Numbered from the stretch's first letter, positions 7,421 to 15,954 are shown. The stretch is DNA of 26,812 nucleotides from JAGMXM01 sp964458325 (GCA_964458325.1 CAYWIM010000067.1:1-26812); one strand, 5' to 3'. Notes: a model not told the origin generated them from the letters alone. A program made the numbers and translations.

Positions 7421-10135
7421 ATGAAAACAATCTGGCTCGCGATCTTCCTGCTGCTCGGCGCCGCCGAAATCGCCGCCGGATCGGCAGCGGATCCTCCCTT
7501 GTGGATTCAAGCGGCGGACGCCCGCGCCATTTCATCCCTCGTGACACAGGCTTCCGCCGTCGGCCTGCAGGAGCCGGACGCTTTCGGCGATTTTCTTGTG
7601 CCCATGGTCACGGCAACGCCAGAAACCCCTGCTCACGACTGCTGGATCGAGCTCTCCACTGCAATCCCGAAAAGCGGATCGTATTGGTTCTGGGGCCGCG
7701 TCCGATTCCCCGCCGGACCGGATGAGTCGTTCCACCTCGATCTCACCGACTCGACCAACACCAATCCGGCGCTGATCCTCGCACCCGGCCCGGAACCGCA
7801 TCGCTGGCATTGGATTCGCGCCGGCCCTCTCGAATTAGCTGTGGGTCCATTCGTATGCCGCATTCGCCCGCACCGCTCGGCGGCATCCACGTTCGGCCCC
7901 CTCCATTGGCGGCAAGCTGAACTGACCCAAACGCCCCGGTTGAATCTGATGTGCCTGACGGCCGACCCGGATTTCGTTCCCACCGATGACGCCGCGGCGG
8001 CGGTCCTGCGACTCTCGAGCGAATCACTGCCCACGCCGTGCGTCGTGCCAGCGCACCTGGATTCGCTGCCGGCCAACCAGTCGCTGGTCAACGATCGGAA
8101 GCCCGTGCCGGACTGGATGCGGTGTCCGCGATGGTTCACCAAAGATTCCTGGCGGGACGAGTTGCTCCATCGCCAAGCCGGCGACATAGCGGCTATCGTG
8201 CGGGAAGTGGCAGCCAACGGAGGCGAGACCTTGCGCTTAAGCTGCTTCTGGGGAGGCGAAGCCTATTTCCAAAGCCGCGTCGCTCCGCATGCGCCCGGCC
8301 TGGGCGCGCTCGATTATCTGCGCGAGGCGCTGGACGAGGCGGCGCGCACCGGCGGGAAGGTCGTCGTTTACATGAATCCCAACGCGCTCTGCCTCGGGCA
8401 TCCGCTATACGACGCCTGCGTGATCCGTGCCGCTGATGGCCAGCCGAGCCGGCAACCCGCTTATGGCGCCAACTGGCGGCCCGAGGCCGCCTATGCCTGC
8501 ATCCATCATCCCCGCTACCGGCAGTTCCTCAAGGATGTCCTCACAGAGATCTTCACGCGCTACGGACCCGCCGGGCTTTACGTGGACGGCCTGACGCCGC
8601 ATGTCTGCTTTTGCGAGCATTGCCGGGCAAAATGGCTCGAATGGTTCGGGGCCGAGATGCCCGCGGACAGCCTCGAGCGGCTCGAGGCCCGGTGGGCTGT
8701 GTGGGGCGAGTTCGGCCGCGATCCGCAGCCGGTCGGCGATGTCGTCAATGATCCCCTGGCGCGGCGCCTGACGGAGATGATGCGCCGCACCCTGGTCGAG
8801 GTGACTCGCGAGTTCCGCCACACCGTCCAGCGGGCCAAGCCGGATGCGGTCACGCTGTTCCATTCCCATCCGAAACCGGACAACGACGCCGATTACGACG
8901 GGACGTTGACGGAGGTGTATTCTCCTCGGCCGTGGGTTCACACCGCCTGGCGGAGCGGCGAGCTGGCGGGTTATTCGGCGGTCTATCCCGTGCCCGTGCT
9001 CTTCAATGTCTATCCCCACCGCCATTTCACCGCCGCCGAGGCCCGATACCACGCGCTCCAGGGGCTCGCCAATGGCGCATACCCGAACTTCTGGAGCGCG
9101 GCCGGCATGAAGCCGGTCTTCGATTACATGCGCCGGTGCGCCCGCCAACTCGACTTCAACATGACCGCCCCGGTGAAGTTCATCGCCCTGCCGCGCGACC
9201 TGCGCGAATCGGACACGCAGCGCCGCGCGGCGGTTTCCCGGGAGGTGGCTTACGCGTCCGGCAGCCGATTCCTGGCGCCCTATGTGGGCGCCTATTCGGC
9301 CCTGATGCGCGCGGGGTTGCCGGTCGTCACGCTGCAGCGGCCGCACTTCGAGGATGGGCTCGACGGCTTCCAGGTCCTGGTCCTGGCCAATGTCGCGCTC
9401 CTGAGCGACGCCCAGGCCGAGGCCGTCCGCCGTTTCGTTCGAGACGGCGGCGGGCTCGTTGCCACCCATGAAACCTCCCTGTTCGATGAAGCAGGCCGAC
9501 GCCGCGCCGATTTCGCAATGTCCGATGTTCTCGGCATTCATTACCAGAACACACTCCCCGCCGCCCCGCGCCCCGTGTCACTCGAGGCAAACCATCCCCT
9601 CGCCGCTGGCCTCCCGCAACCCTTGCATCTCATCCACGATGAACCCGTGGTCGCCGTGTCGCTCGCCGGAGCCACACGCGCGGGCGCGTTCGCGGACGGC
9701 CACCCTGCCCTCCTGGTCCGCGCGTATGGCCGCGGACGGATCGTTTACATGCCCGGCCGATTCGATTCCATGCAGTGCGACACCATTGTGCCGGCGATCG
9801 AGCGCCTCTTCGCCAATGCCATCCGCTGGGCTGCGCCGGACCGATCGCCCATTGAAATCCGTGCCGCGGGCCCGGTGGGCGTCACTCTCTTTCGCCAGCC
9901 CCGGCGCCTGATCGCTCACCTGGTTAATCATCAGCGCGACAGCCAGCTCGCCTCGGATGCCTTCGCCCCGCTCCGCCATGTCTCCCTCGACATCGCATTG
10001 CCCGAAGACGCCCGGAATCCAATCGCGCGCCGCCTTTGGGCGGACTGCGATCTGGTCCCGCAGGTGCATGGCCGAACCCTTCAGATCGAGCTCGGCACAT
10101 TGGATGAATATGAAGCCGTGTCTGTCGAATGGTAG
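7421..10135 (+). CDS. Exported putative glycoside hydrolase (GHL6-like TIM barrel with C-terminal GATase-like domain)
   Basis: The product has 904 residues. A signal peptide (1-20, MKTIWLAIFLLLGAAEIAAG) is followed by a beta-sandwich-like region (about 65-170, SGSYWFWGRVRFP) that may bind carbohydrate. A TIM-barrel-like region at about 240-570 contains GGETLRLSCFWGGEAYF, GKVVVYMNPNALC, YGPAGLYVDGLTPH with D389 as a candidate acid, and a cysteine cluster CFCEHC at 396-401. Residues about 640-800 resemble the amidotransferase-like (trimerisation) domain of GH42 beta-galactosidases: FQVLVLANVALLSDAQAEAV and RFVRDGGGLVATHETS. A beta domain closes the protein. This matches the uncharacterised 'hypothetical glycosyl hydrolase 6' type best. 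The substrate is unknown and activity is unproven. AAAGGGAGA lies directly before the start. The neighbouring GH10 gene supports polysaccharide work. Confidence 0.75.
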   Translation: MKTIWLAIFLLLGAAEIAAGSAADPPLWIQAADARAISSLVTQASAVGLQEPDAFGDFLVPMVTATPETPAHDCWIELSTAIPKSGSYWFWGRVRFPAGPDESFHLDLTDSTNTNPALILAPGPEPHRWHWIRAGPLELAVGPFVCRIRPHRSAASTFGPLHWRQAELTQTPRLNLMCLTADPDFVPTDDAAAAVLRLSSESLPTPCVVPAHLDSLPANQSLVNDRKPVPDWMRCPRWFTKDSWRDELLHRQAGDIAAIVREVAANGGETLRLSCFWGGEAYFQSRVAPHAPGLGALDYLREALDEAARTGGKVVVYMNPNALCLGHPLYDACVIRAADGQPSRQPAYGANWRPEAAYACIHHPRYRQFLKDVLTEIFTRYGPAGLYVDGLTPHVCFCEHCRAKWLEWFGAEMPADSLERLEARWAVWGEFGRDPQPVGDVVNDPLARRLTEMMRRTLVEVTREFRHTVQRAKPDAVTLFHSHPKPDNDADYDGTLTEVYSPRPWVHTAWRSGELAGYSAVYPVPVLFNVYPHRHFTAAEARYHALQGLANGAYPNFWSAAGMKPVFDYMRRCARQLDFNMTAPVKFIALPRDLRESDTQRRAAVSREVAYASGSRFLAPYVGAYSALMRAGLPVVTLQRPHFEDGLDGFQVLVLANVALLSDAQAEAVRRFVRDGGGLVATHETSLFDEAGRRRADFAMSDVLGIHYQNTLPAAPRPVSLEANHPLAAGLPQPLHLIHDEPVVAVSLAGATRAGAFADGHPALLVRAYGRGRIVYMPGRFDSMQCDTIVPAIERLFANAIRWAAPDRSPIEIRAAGPVGVTLFRQPRRLIAHLVNHQRDSQLASDAFAPLRHVSLDIALPEDARNPIARRLWADCDLVPQVHGRTLQIELGTLDEYEAVSVEW

Positions 10136-10214
10136 CTCGGGATTGGCTCGCGAACCGGCCGGCGCCTGTCATGGCCACCTTTTTCCTCGCACGCCGGGCG
10201 TGTTTTGGTGAAGA

Positions 10215-11600
10215 ATGCGGCCAGCCATGAATTCCTTTCGCTCGTTCCGTCGGCCGGGCATGGATCCCGCTTCGATCGCACGCCCACGCTATCGCCAAGG
10301 CCTGTATTTGCAGCCGGCGATTCCCGCCGCGCTGTGCATGCTCCTCCTGGCCAGCGCGGCCGCGCACGCCGAGCTCACTCCGGATGCTGTCCAGGAGCTG
10401 GACGCGTCCATCCGGGCCCATCGCCAAGGCGCCCTGACCATCGAAGCCGCGCCCCGCAGCGATGTCGCCGTCGAACAGCTGCGCCACGAATTCTGGTTCG
10501 GCGCCGCCCTCGCCAACCAGGCCTTTAGCGGTCGCATGCCCCCTGAAGACGCCGAGAAATACCGGGCGATCTTCCTGAGCAACTTCAACGCTGCGGTCAC
10601 CGAGAACGCCCTCAAATGGCATACGATGGAGCCCCGGCGCGGCCGCGTCGACTACGCGACCGTCGAGGCCATTCTGGCTTGGACCGGCCAGCACCAGATC
10701 CCATTGCGCGGACACAACATCTTCTGGGGCACCCCCAGCTTCGTCCAGAGCTGGCTCAAGGACCTGCCCGATGCGGAGCTGCGCGATGTCGTTCGAGAGC
10801 GCGCCCTCGACATCGGCCGGCGCTTCCGAGGCCGATTCGCCGAATACGACCTCAACAACGAGATGATCCACGGCAATTACTACGAACAGCGCCTGGGCCC
10901 CGACATCACCCGCCAGATGGCCCAGTGGGTGCGGCAGGAGGATCCGAACGCGGCGCTCTACCTCAACGATTACGACATTCTGACGGGCGCGCGGCTCGAC
11001 GACTACGGCCGCCACATCCGGGGGCTCCTCGATCAGGGCGTGCCCATCGCCGGCATTGGCGTCCAAGGCCACCTGCATGGCGACACGTTCGATCCCAAAG
11101 CCCTCCGAAACGCCCTCGACAAGCTCGCCGAGTTCAACCTGCCCATCCGAATCACCGAGTTCAACATGCCCGGCCAAAGATCGCGCTACTATCACGAACG
11201 CCACCTGCGCCTCACCGAACAGCAGGAGCAGGAACGCGCCCAGGCGCTGGCCGACTATTACCGGATCTGCTTCGCCCATCCCCGAGTCGAAGGCATCCTG
11301 ATGTGGGGATTCTGGGAAGGCGCCAACTGGATCCCGGTCAGTTCGCTCTATCGCCGGGATTGGACCCCGCTGCCGGCGGCGCATGCCTATCGAGACCTCG
11401 TCTTTCGACAGTGGTGGACCCGCGAAAACGGCCGGACCGACGATCGCGGGCGATACGCGCTGCGCGCCTTTTTCGGCCGCTACCGGATCACCGCCGGCGG
11501 CAAGGAGGTGATCGTCGATTTCCCCAAGGCGGCCGGCGCGCGCGTGGTGTCGATCGGATCGGCCCATTCGCCAGCAGCCGGCGGCCCGGCGCCGCCATGA
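10215..11600 (+). CDS. GH10 endo-1,4-beta-xylanase, exported
   Basis: GH10 enzymes cleave the beta-1,4 backbone of xylan with retention. The 461-residue protein carries the family's landmarks: ENALKWHTMEP at 130-140 (substrate-binding N and K), LRGHNIFWG at 164-172, DLNNEMIHG at 212-220 with acid/base E216, LYLNDYDIL at 249-257, GIGVQGHLHGD at 280-290, ITEFNMPG at 313-320 with nucleophile E315, and MWGFWEGANW near the end of the barrel. A signal sequence with an unusually long basic n-region and the core LQPAIPAALCMLLLASAAAHA (about 32-52) predicts export. ATG 10215 has GGTGA 4 bases upstream; ATG 10227 and 10260 are alternatives. The start of the acid/base motif is NNE rather than the more usual VNE. 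The 79-base gap to the preceding hydrolase suggests joint expression. Confidence 0.92.
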   Translation: MRPAMNSFRSFRRPGMDPASIARPRYRQGLYLQPAIPAALCMLLLASAAAHAELTPDAVQELDASIRAHRQGALTIEAAPRSDVAVEQLRHEFWFGAALANQAFSGRMPPEDAEKYRAIFLSNFNAAVTENALKWHTMEPRRGRVDYATVEAILAWTGQHQIPLRGHNIFWGTPSFVQSWLKDLPDAELRDVVRERALDIGRRFRGRFAEYDLNNEMIHGNYYEQRLGPDITRQMAQWVRQEDPNAALYLNDYDILTGARLDDYGRHIRGLLDQGVPIAGIGVQGHLHGDTFDPKALRNALDKLAEFNLPIRITEFNMPGQRSRYYHERHLRLTEQQEQERAQALADYYRICFAHPRVEGILMWGFWEGANWIPVSSLYRRDWTPLPAAHAYRDLVFRQWWTRENGRTDDRGRYALRAFFGRYRITAGGKEVIVDFPKAAGARVVSIGSAHSPAAGGPAPP

Positions 11601-11741
11601 TCCGCGGGCAGGAGCGCCGGACGACACGATCCCGCCGGAGCAATCCGCGCTCTCGCAAAACGCTTGCCAGCCAGCGGCGCAGCGGCTTTCATTTGATTCC
11701 TGCGGGCGCCCGCCCCTGACGAAGGCGCCTGCCATGAAACC

Positions 11742-13607
11742 ATGGATGTGACGTTGCTCGCTCGCGCCAAAGCGCTCGGATTCTCCGATCGTCAGATTGC
11801 GCACCTCACGGGCCAGACCGAGAACGCGGTCCGCACAGAGCGCCGCCGCCTCGGCTTGACGCCCAGCTACCGCCTGGTGGATACCTGCGCCGCCGAGTTC
11901 GAGGCCTACACACCCTATTTTTACTCGACCTACGACCGCGGCGATGACGAATCACGCCCCTCCGACCGCCGCACGATCATGATCCTCGGCGGCGGCCCCA
12001 ACCGCATCGGCCAGGGCATCGAGTTTGATTACTGCTGCGTCCACGCCGCATTCGCCCTCAAGGAAGACGGCTTCCAGACCCTGATGGTCAACTCCAATCC
12101 CGAGACCGTGTCGACCGACTACGACACGAGCGACAAGCTCTACTTCGAGCCGCTCACCCTCGAGGACGTCCTCCATATCTACGAGCGCGAGCGGTGCTGG
12201 GGCGCCATCGCCCAGTTCGGCGGCCAAACCCCCCTCAACCTCGCCCTCGACCTCCAGAGGAACGGCGTCCGCATCCTCGGCACCTCCCCGGAAAGCATCG
12301 AGATGGCCGAAGACCGCAAGCTCTTCGCCGCCATGCTCGACCAGCTCGGCATCCCGCAGCCCCCCAACGGCATCGCCACCCGCGAGTCCGAAGCCCTCGA
12401 TATCGCACGCCGCCTCTCCTACCCCGTCCTCGTCCGCCCTTCCTTTGTCCTCGGCGGACGGGCGATGCGCATCGTCTACACCGACGAGGAGATCCGCCAT
12501 TACATGCGATTCGCCGTCGAGGCATCCCCGGAACATCCCGTCCTCGTGGATAAATTCCTCGAAGATGCCACCGAGGTCGACGTCGATTGCATCGCCGACG
12601 TCGGCCTTCAGGATGATCCCGACCAGGGCACGGTCGTTGTCGGCGGGTTCCTCGAGCACATCGAGTTCGCGGGCGTCCATTCCGGGGATGCCACCATGGT
12701 TCTGCCCCCTCACACCCTGGCGCCCGACACGATCGAGACCCTGCGCCGCCACACCCATGCCATGGCCCGCAAGCTCCGGATTGCCGGCCTCATGAACGTC
12801 CAGTACGCGGTCAAGGATGACACCGTCTACGTCCTCGAAGTCAATCCTCGCGCCTCGCGCACGGTGCCGTTCGTCAGCAAGGCGATCGGCGTGCCTCTCG
12901 CGCGCCTGGCGGCCCAGGTGATGGCCGGTAAAACCCTCGACCAGCTCGGGTTCACCCGCGAAATCCACCCCGCCTATTGGGCCGTCAAGGAATCCGTGTT
13001 CCCCTTCCGCCGGTTCCCCGGCCAAGACATCCTCCTCTCGCCCGAAATGAAGTCCACCGGCGAAGTCATGGGCCTCGATGCCGACCTCGGAATCGCCTAC
13101 GCCAAATCCCAGATGGCGGCCGGCGCCGAGCTCCCCCTCCACGGCCGCGTCTTCATCAGCGTCAATGACGCCGATAAAGCGCGCGTGGTCCACGTTGCCC
13201 GCGAATTCGCCCGGCTCGACTTCGAGCTCGTTGCGACGGGCGGCACCGCTCGCACCCTCGAGGAAGCCGGCCTCAAGGTCCAGCACGTCTTCAAGCTCAG
13301 CGAAGGACGCCCCACCGCCATCGACCTCCTCAAAAATCGCGAGATCCACCTCGTCATCAACAGCCCCTCCGGCCAGATCCCCCGCGCCGACGAAGTCCGC
13401 ATCCGCACCACGGCCGTCCAGCTCGACATCCCCATCATGACCACGCTCAGCAGCGCCAAAGCCGCTCTGCTCGGCATCCAGGCTCTCCGCAAAAGCGGTT
13501 ACACCGTTCGCCCATTGCAGGATTACCACCCACCATGTTCACAGGTATTGTCGAAGAAACCGGCGCCATCGAGCGCATCCAACCCGCCGACCGGTCCATC
13601 GAGCTGA
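11742..13607 (+). CDS. Stand-alone C-terminal half of carbamoyl-phosphate synthase large subunit (CarB-like)
   Basis: The 621-residue protein corresponds to the second half of CarB. It begins within the oligomerisation domain (LLARAKALGFSDRQIAHL, residues 5-22), then carries the carbamoyl-phosphate synthetase lobe: LGGGPNRIGQGIEFDYCCVH at 82-101, STDYDTSDKLYFEPLT at 124-139, VRPSFVLGGRAM at 231-242, MNVQYAV at 351-357, and VLEVNPRASRTVPFVSKA at 364-381. The allosteric MGS-like domain (about 465-595) keeps GGTART, FKLSEGRP and INSPSG. R232, Q354, E366 and N368 match the E. coli R715, Q829, E841 and N843 positions. The N-terminal carboxyphosphate half is absent: an in-frame TGA at 11694-11696 closes the frame upstream. 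The residues differ widely from the second half of the intact carB at 17977-21189, so it is not a recent copy. The C-terminus runs 73 bases into ribE. It may be half of a split CarB or a specialised synthetase. Confidence 0.88.
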   Translation: MDVTLLARAKALGFSDRQIAHLTGQTENAVRTERRRLGLTPSYRLVDTCAAEFEAYTPYFYSTYDRGDDESRPSDRRTIMILGGGPNRIGQGIEFDYCCVHAAFALKEDGFQTLMVNSNPETVSTDYDTSDKLYFEPLTLEDVLHIYERERCWGAIAQFGGQTPLNLALDLQRNGVRILGTSPESIEMAEDRKLFAAMLDQLGIPQPPNGIATRESEALDIARRLSYPVLVRPSFVLGGRAMRIVYTDEEIRHYMRFAVEASPEHPVLVDKFLEDATEVDVDCIADVGLQDDPDQGTVVVGGFLEHIEFAGVHSGDATMVLPPHTLAPDTIETLRRHTHAMARKLRIAGLMNVQYAVKDDTVYVLEVNPRASRTVPFVSKAIGVPLARLAAQVMAGKTLDQLGFTREIHPAYWAVKESVFPFRRFPGQDILLSPEMKSTGEVMGLDADLGIAYAKSQMAAGAELPLHGRVFISVNDADKARVVHVAREFARLDFELVATGGTARTLEEAGLKVQHVFKLSEGRPTAIDLLKNREIHLVINSPSGQIPRADEVRIRTTAVQLDIPIMTTLSSAKAALLGIQALRKSGYTVRPLQDYHPPCSQVLSKKPAPSSASNPPTGPSS

Positions 13608-14197
13608 CCGTTCGCAGCCGAGTCTGCGGCCGCACCGCCCGCGTCAGCCATAGCCTCGCCGTCAACGGCTGCTGCCTCACCGTCGTCGGCGTCACCCCTC
13701 GCGGGCGCGACCGCCTCCTCCGCTTCGATCTCCTCAAGGAAACCTGGATCCGCACCAACCTCCAGTTCGGCCGGATCGGATCCCTCGTCAACCTCGAGCG
13801 CCCCCTCCGCGCCTCGACCGAGCTGGGCGGCCACTTCGTGACCGGCCACATCGACGGATTGGGCACAATCCTCCGCTGGGAACGGTCCGGCCAGGATTGG
13901 CTCCTGGATGTCGCCGCCCCTCCCGACATCATGCGCTATGTCGTCTTCAAAGGATCGATCGCCCTGGACGGCATCAGCCTCACCGTCGCCGACCTCATCC
14001 CGGGCGGATTCCGGATCTGGATCATCCCGCACACCTACGAGGTCACCGCCCTGCGCGAGCGGACCCCCGGCGCCCAGGTCAACCTCGAAGCCGATCTCCT
14101 CGGCAAATACGTCGAAAAATTCTTCGCTGCCCGTTCGGCTCGCCCCAGCCCAGCGGCAAAAGCGGTCAAGAGAACAACTCGGCGTCGCATCGCCTAA
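13535..14197 (+). CDS. ribE: Riboflavin synthase, alpha subunit
   Basis: The enzyme dismutates two 6,7-dimethyl-8-ribityllumazine molecules into riboflavin plus a pyrimidine, the last step of riboflavin synthesis in the cytosol. The 220-residue product is a tandem of two lumazine-binding beta-barrels. Barrel one starts with the invariant MFTGIVEETG and contains HSLAVNGCCLTVVG. Barrel two contains ELGGHFVTGHIDGLG (about 96-110), GSIALDGISLTV (about 144-155) and IIPHTYEVTAL. The last roughly 25 residues form a basic tail (KAVKRTTRRRIA), longer than usual. The start overlaps the end of the half-CarB gene by 73 bases, so translation of the two is likely coupled. No other rib gene and no FMN riboswitch is visible nearby. 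The gene converges on the next one, with 92 bases between. Confidence 0.95.
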   Translation: MFTGIVEETGAIERIQPADRSIELTVRSRVCGRTARVSHSLAVNGCCLTVVGVTPRGRDRLLRFDLLKETWIRTNLQFGRIGSLVNLERPLRASTELGGHFVTGHIDGLGTILRWERSGQDWLLDVAAPPDIMRYVVFKGSIALDGISLTVADLIPGGFRIWIIPHTYEVTALRERTPGAQVNLEADLLGKYVEKFFAARSARPSPAAKAVKRTTRRRIA

Positions 14198-14289
14198 CTC
14201 GATTCCGCTGAAAAACGGAGCGAGCTGCACGCCGGCGTGGTTCAGGCTCTTTTCATCGCCGGCTATGGACCAGCCCCGGCCGAAGCGGC

Positions 14290-15603
14290 CTACGGCATCA
14301 GGGTGGCCCGATAATACAGCGTCTGGCCGTCGGCCGATGTCTGCCGGTCGACATACGTCAAGGATCCGTTGCTGAAGGTGAAGGTGCCCGTCATCACCGC
14401 CGTCCACTCGACCATATCCGTCGAGGATTCGATGACGACCATCCTGCCGCGCGGCCCTTTGAACGTCATCATGACGTCGCCGTTGGCCAGCGGCTGGGTG
14501 GTCACGGTGATGTCCGGATCCGGCATGATCCGCGTCCGGTAGAACCGGCGCTCGGTGAACAGCTTGGCCTGCGTGTCCGAGAACTGGAAGCCCAGGCTGG
14601 CAAGGCTGTTGGTGTGGATCGGGAACCAGTTCTGCAGATCGGTCGAGGCCTCGACGGCAAACCGTTTCCCGGGCGGCCCCATCAAGGCAAAGGAATGCGC
14701 CCCGTTGGCCAGCCACCTCCCCGGCATCACCTGCATCATCGTCTCCGCCAGCATCCGAACCCGGTACCTCCGGTTGCCCGGCCCCTCCTCTTCATCGACC
14801 GCCACCGCCGGCTGGCCCAGGAACGTCACCCGCTGCAACGGCAGCCACGTCTCGTCATCATCCGAATACTCGAGCACCGCGCTCTCCATGCTGGGGCCCT
14901 GATACGTGATGACACGACCCGTGCCTCCCTCATTGCGATTGACCTTCAGGACGGCCGGCTCCGTGCCCGGCGTGGCGCCGATCCGCACCCCAAAGCTCCC
15001 GGGCGGGTTCATCTCCGGAAAGTGATACGGCCCCCAGACCAATTCCGATTCGGGATCGTCCGGATCCGCCGGCGCCAGCTGCCAGAAATCCTTGAACCCA
15101 ACCCCGATCACCGCCGGATCGAATATCTTCAATCCCGCCTGGTCCAAATAGACGCCCGAGAAATTCTCGAATTTCACTGTATAGGTGAACCGCTTCTTCA
15201 CCGGAACGCTCAGCCCGGGGAGGGTGATCACGTTGTACCCGGGAAAAACGCGGAGCGGGTCGCTCTGGTAGATCCGGGTGCCCGGCCCCTTGTAATTGTC
15301 CCCCTCCCCTCCAGCGGCGCCCACCACCGGCTGGCCATCGTTATCGTAAAAACGGACCTGGACGGTTCGATCCGTGTTGGTCGGCGTGTAATAGGTGTAA
15401 TACTCGAGCTGGAAATTCGTGATCGTCAACGTCCGGCTGTCCGAAAAGATGACATCGTCCCCAAATTCGTTCAACGACGGGTAAAATGTCCCATAAGCGG
15501 TTTGTGTGTTGTCGTAGATCACTTCCCCGACCGCCCCCACGCATCCGATCCACGCCGCAACCAACACTCCTTGAATCCAATTATTTGCATGTCTTCGCAT
15601 CAT
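14290..15603 (-). CDS. Exported protein with verrucomicrobial-type beta repeats
   Basis: No enzymatic function is recognisable. The 437-residue product has a signal peptide (about 1-26, with hydrophobic VLVAAWIGCVGAVG). The N-terminal half begins EVIYDNTQTAYGTFYPSLNE, with LEYYTYYTP and VQVRFYDNDG, a pattern I recall from many secreted verrucomicrobial proteins. The C-terminal half holds three similar beta-sandwich units: SAVLEYSDDDETWLPLQRV ending NRRYRVRM, FAVEASTDLQNWFPIHTN ending ERRFYRTRI, and MVVIESSTDMVEWTAVMTG ending LYYRATLMP. No PEP-CTERM-like tail is present, so it is probably simply secreted or loosely surface-bound. Two adjacent ATGs (15603 and 15600) are possible starts; neither has a clear ribosome-binding site. 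It lies downstream of tRNA-Lys on the same strand and converges with ribE. Confidence 0.8.
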   Translation of the reverse strand: MMRRHANNWIQGVLVAAWIGCVGAVGEVIYDNTQTAYGTFYPSLNEFGDDVIFSDSRTLTITNFQLEYYTYYTPTNTDRTVQVRFYDNDGQPVVGAAGGEGDNYKGPGTRIYQSDPLRVFPGYNVITLPGLSVPVKKRFTYTVKFENFSGVYLDQAGLKIFDPAVIGVGFKDFWQLAPADPDDPESELVWGPYHFPEMNPPGSFGVRIGATPGTEPAVLKVNRNEGGTGRVITYQGPSMESAVLEYSDDDETWLPLQRVTFLGQPAVAVDEEEGPGNRRYRVRMLAETMMQVMPGRWLANGAHSFALMGPPGKRFAVEASTDLQNWFPIHTNSLASLGFQFSDTQAKLFTERRFYRTRIMPDPDITVTTQPLANGDVMMTFKGPRGRMVVIESSTDMVEWTAVMTGTFTFSNGSLTYVDRQTSADGQTLYYRATLMP

Positions 15604-15638
15604 TTTCAAAGGTTGGGTCAGACATTGAAAACACAGCT

Positions 15639-15658
15639 CCCGGCCCCCCCCGGCCGGG
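15639..15658. repeat. GC-only hairpin between tRNA-Lys and the secreted-protein gene
   Basis: CCCGGCC (15639-15645) and GGCCGGG (15652-15658) flank a loop of six C (six G on the minus strand). The stem lies 64 bases past the tRNA-Lys 3' end, followed on the minus strand by a short T-rich patch (TGTGTTTTC). It could end the tRNA transcript. Confidence 0.45.
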
Positions 15659-15721
15659 CGAAAACAACTCGCCTTGCCTCGGCCTGTACGGACGCCGGAT
15701 GCGGGCACTCATTTGACCCGT

Positions 15722-15797
15722 TGGTACCTCGGCTAGGACTTGAACCTAGAACCAATTGATTAAGAGTCAACTGCTCTGCCAATTGAGCTACCGAGGC
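15722..15797 (-). tRNA. tRNA-Lys (anticodon CTT)
   Basis: The 76-base cloverleaf reads fully on the minus strand. The acceptor stem is GCCTCGG with CCGAGGT, giving a G1-U72 wobble at the first pair. The D stem is GCTC/GAGC and the anticodon stem GTTGA/TCAAT, with loop CTCTTAA and anticodon CTT. The T arm is CTAGG-TTCAAGT-CCTAG. The discriminator is A, and CCA is encoded. It decodes AAG. The first-pair wobble is unusual for a lysine tRNA. Confidence 0.95.
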
Positions 15798-15926
15798 CAC
15801 CACCCCTTTCTCCACCCGGCTTGCCTTCGCTGACTTCGGAGGCAACCTCCGTCGGAGCATCATGGGCGCTCGCCCGATTCAGCAGTCCAATGCCTCTCCC
15901 TCGAGGCATGGCCTGCACCGTGCACC

Positions 15927-15954
15927 ATTCTAAGAGCCCCCGTTGATAAATCAA
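15927..15954 (-). promoter_or_regulatory. Candidate promoter for tRNA-Lys
   Basis: On the minus strand TTGATT (15954-15949) and TAGAAT (15932-15927) are 16 bases apart. The -10 box matches 5 of 6 consensus bases. It would give a leader of about 120 bases before the tRNA. The 230-base gap 15798-16027 holds no other recognisable feature. Confidence 0.4.

Noticed and set aside
7421..10135. Direct call as a GH42 beta-galactosidase
   Set aside because: The amidotransferase-like domain fits, but the GH42 catalytic acids and zinc-site pattern are not evident, so only a putative hydrolase call is justified.
9924..11804. Long minus-strand frame opposite the xylanase
   Set aside because: The GH10 catalytic motifs are on the plus strand; the opposite frame shows no domain.
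11952..13529. Long minus-strand frame opposite the half-CarB gene
   Set aside because: It is a shadow of a strongly conserved coding sequence with the typical Asp/Glu/Gly-rich antisense composition.
11742..13607. Half-CarB read as a pseudogene of carB
   Set aside because: There are no internal stops or frameshifts, and all catalytic and regulatory residues inspected are intact.
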